DNA of 44,174 nucleotides from Balneolaceae bacterium (lineage in GTDB: Bacteria > Bacteroidota > Rhodothermia > Balneolales > Balneolaceae), in assembly GCA_007693745.1 (NCBI GenBank), contig REDA01000005.1, positions 1 to 44,174 on the forward strand. Direction: 5' to 3'. Below the pieces are notes generated by a model. It did no database searches. It had not been told where the DNA came from and worked only from the letters and a program-made list of their open reading frames with translations. Below are positions 44,111-44,174 of the stretch, piece by piece (the first letter of the stretch is position 1; each line of letters opens with the position of its first letter). A program made the translations under genes and the position numbers.

Positions 44111-44174
44111 ATGGCAAATCTGCGGGACATACGAAATCGTATTACATCGATCAAGAATACACAGCAGATCACCA
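44111..44174 (+). CDS. atpG: ATP synthase F1 subunit gamma, N-terminal fragment cut by the window edge
   Basis: The first 21 codons are visible: MANLRDIRNRITSIKNTQQIT. This is the canonical beginning of the gamma subunit, the central rotor shaft, and its place after atpA fits the usual gene order. The gene runs off the right edge of the window. Whether atpD and atpC follow cannot be seen. Confidence 0.93.
   Translation, partial: MANLRDIRNRITSIKNTQQIT

Overview
This window looks like a chromosomal segment of a member of the Bacteroidota/Balneolota/Rhodothermota (FCB) group. The inference rests on an HU-type protein, a TamB homologue in one operon with a large secreted peptidase/propeller/beta-barrel protein, a tiny 30-residue bS22-like ribosomal protein gene, an F-ATPase operon with atpZ and an atpI-like gene and an exported N-terminal extension on subunit a, and a bactofilin/M23 pair. 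Several genes have good GGAGG ribosome binding sites, which fits Balneolota/Rhodothermota better than classical Bacteroidia. No 16S or other taxonomic marker is present, so the assignment is inference. Most of the window is housekeeping; I see no CRISPR array, tRNA, rRNA, insertion sequence, prophage or toxin-antitoxin system.

Layout. 1-1091 (-): Na+:alanine/glycine symporter, cut by the left edge. 1267-1551 (+): HU-family DNA-binding protein. 1564-14992 (-): a tight six-gene run in the order rqcH-like, aroK, aroB, tamB, rnr, and a 1109-residue metallopeptidase/TolB-propeller/beta-barrel protein. It ends at a perfect 14-bp terminator hairpin embedded in the last codons of HU. 15032-15682 (+): unknown 216-residue protein. 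15731-15823 (-): bS22-like protein. 16020-19682 (+): lysC-dapB-dapA-dapD, the first steps of lysine/diaminopimelate synthesis, with 4-bp overlaps. 19761-20207 (+): ssb, followed by a strong terminator. 20284-27532 (+): CNNM/CorC-type membrane protein, murB, a DUF2779 nuclease-like protein, an M48 lipoprotein protease and purB.

27629-27973 (+) is an unknown 114-residue gene behind an 8-bp inverted repeat. 27982-36402 (-) is the most accessory-looking part: a family 2 glycosyltransferase, a secreted six-bladed tectonin-type propeller, an MMPL/RND exporter, an exported CrtC/Svf1-like protein, an FkbM methyltransferase, a multi-pass membrane protein and a family 4 glycosyltransferase. A role in making or exporting a surface glycan or lipid is plausible but unproven.

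36608-38083 (+): guaB. 38133-39425 (+): M23 peptidase and bactofilin, a cell-shape/peptidoglycan pair. 39431-44174 (+): ATP synthase genes atpZ, atpI-like, atpB, atpE, atpF, atpH, atpA and the start of atpG, cut by the right edge.

The best candidates for something under-described are: the DUF2779 protein, whose N-terminal RecB/Cas4-like nuclease half appears to have lost its catalytic acids while keeping four cysteines and a DEDD-like second half; the TamB/peptidase-barrel operon; the secreted tectonin propeller built from three copies of a two-blade unit; and the unknown 114- and 216-residue proteins.
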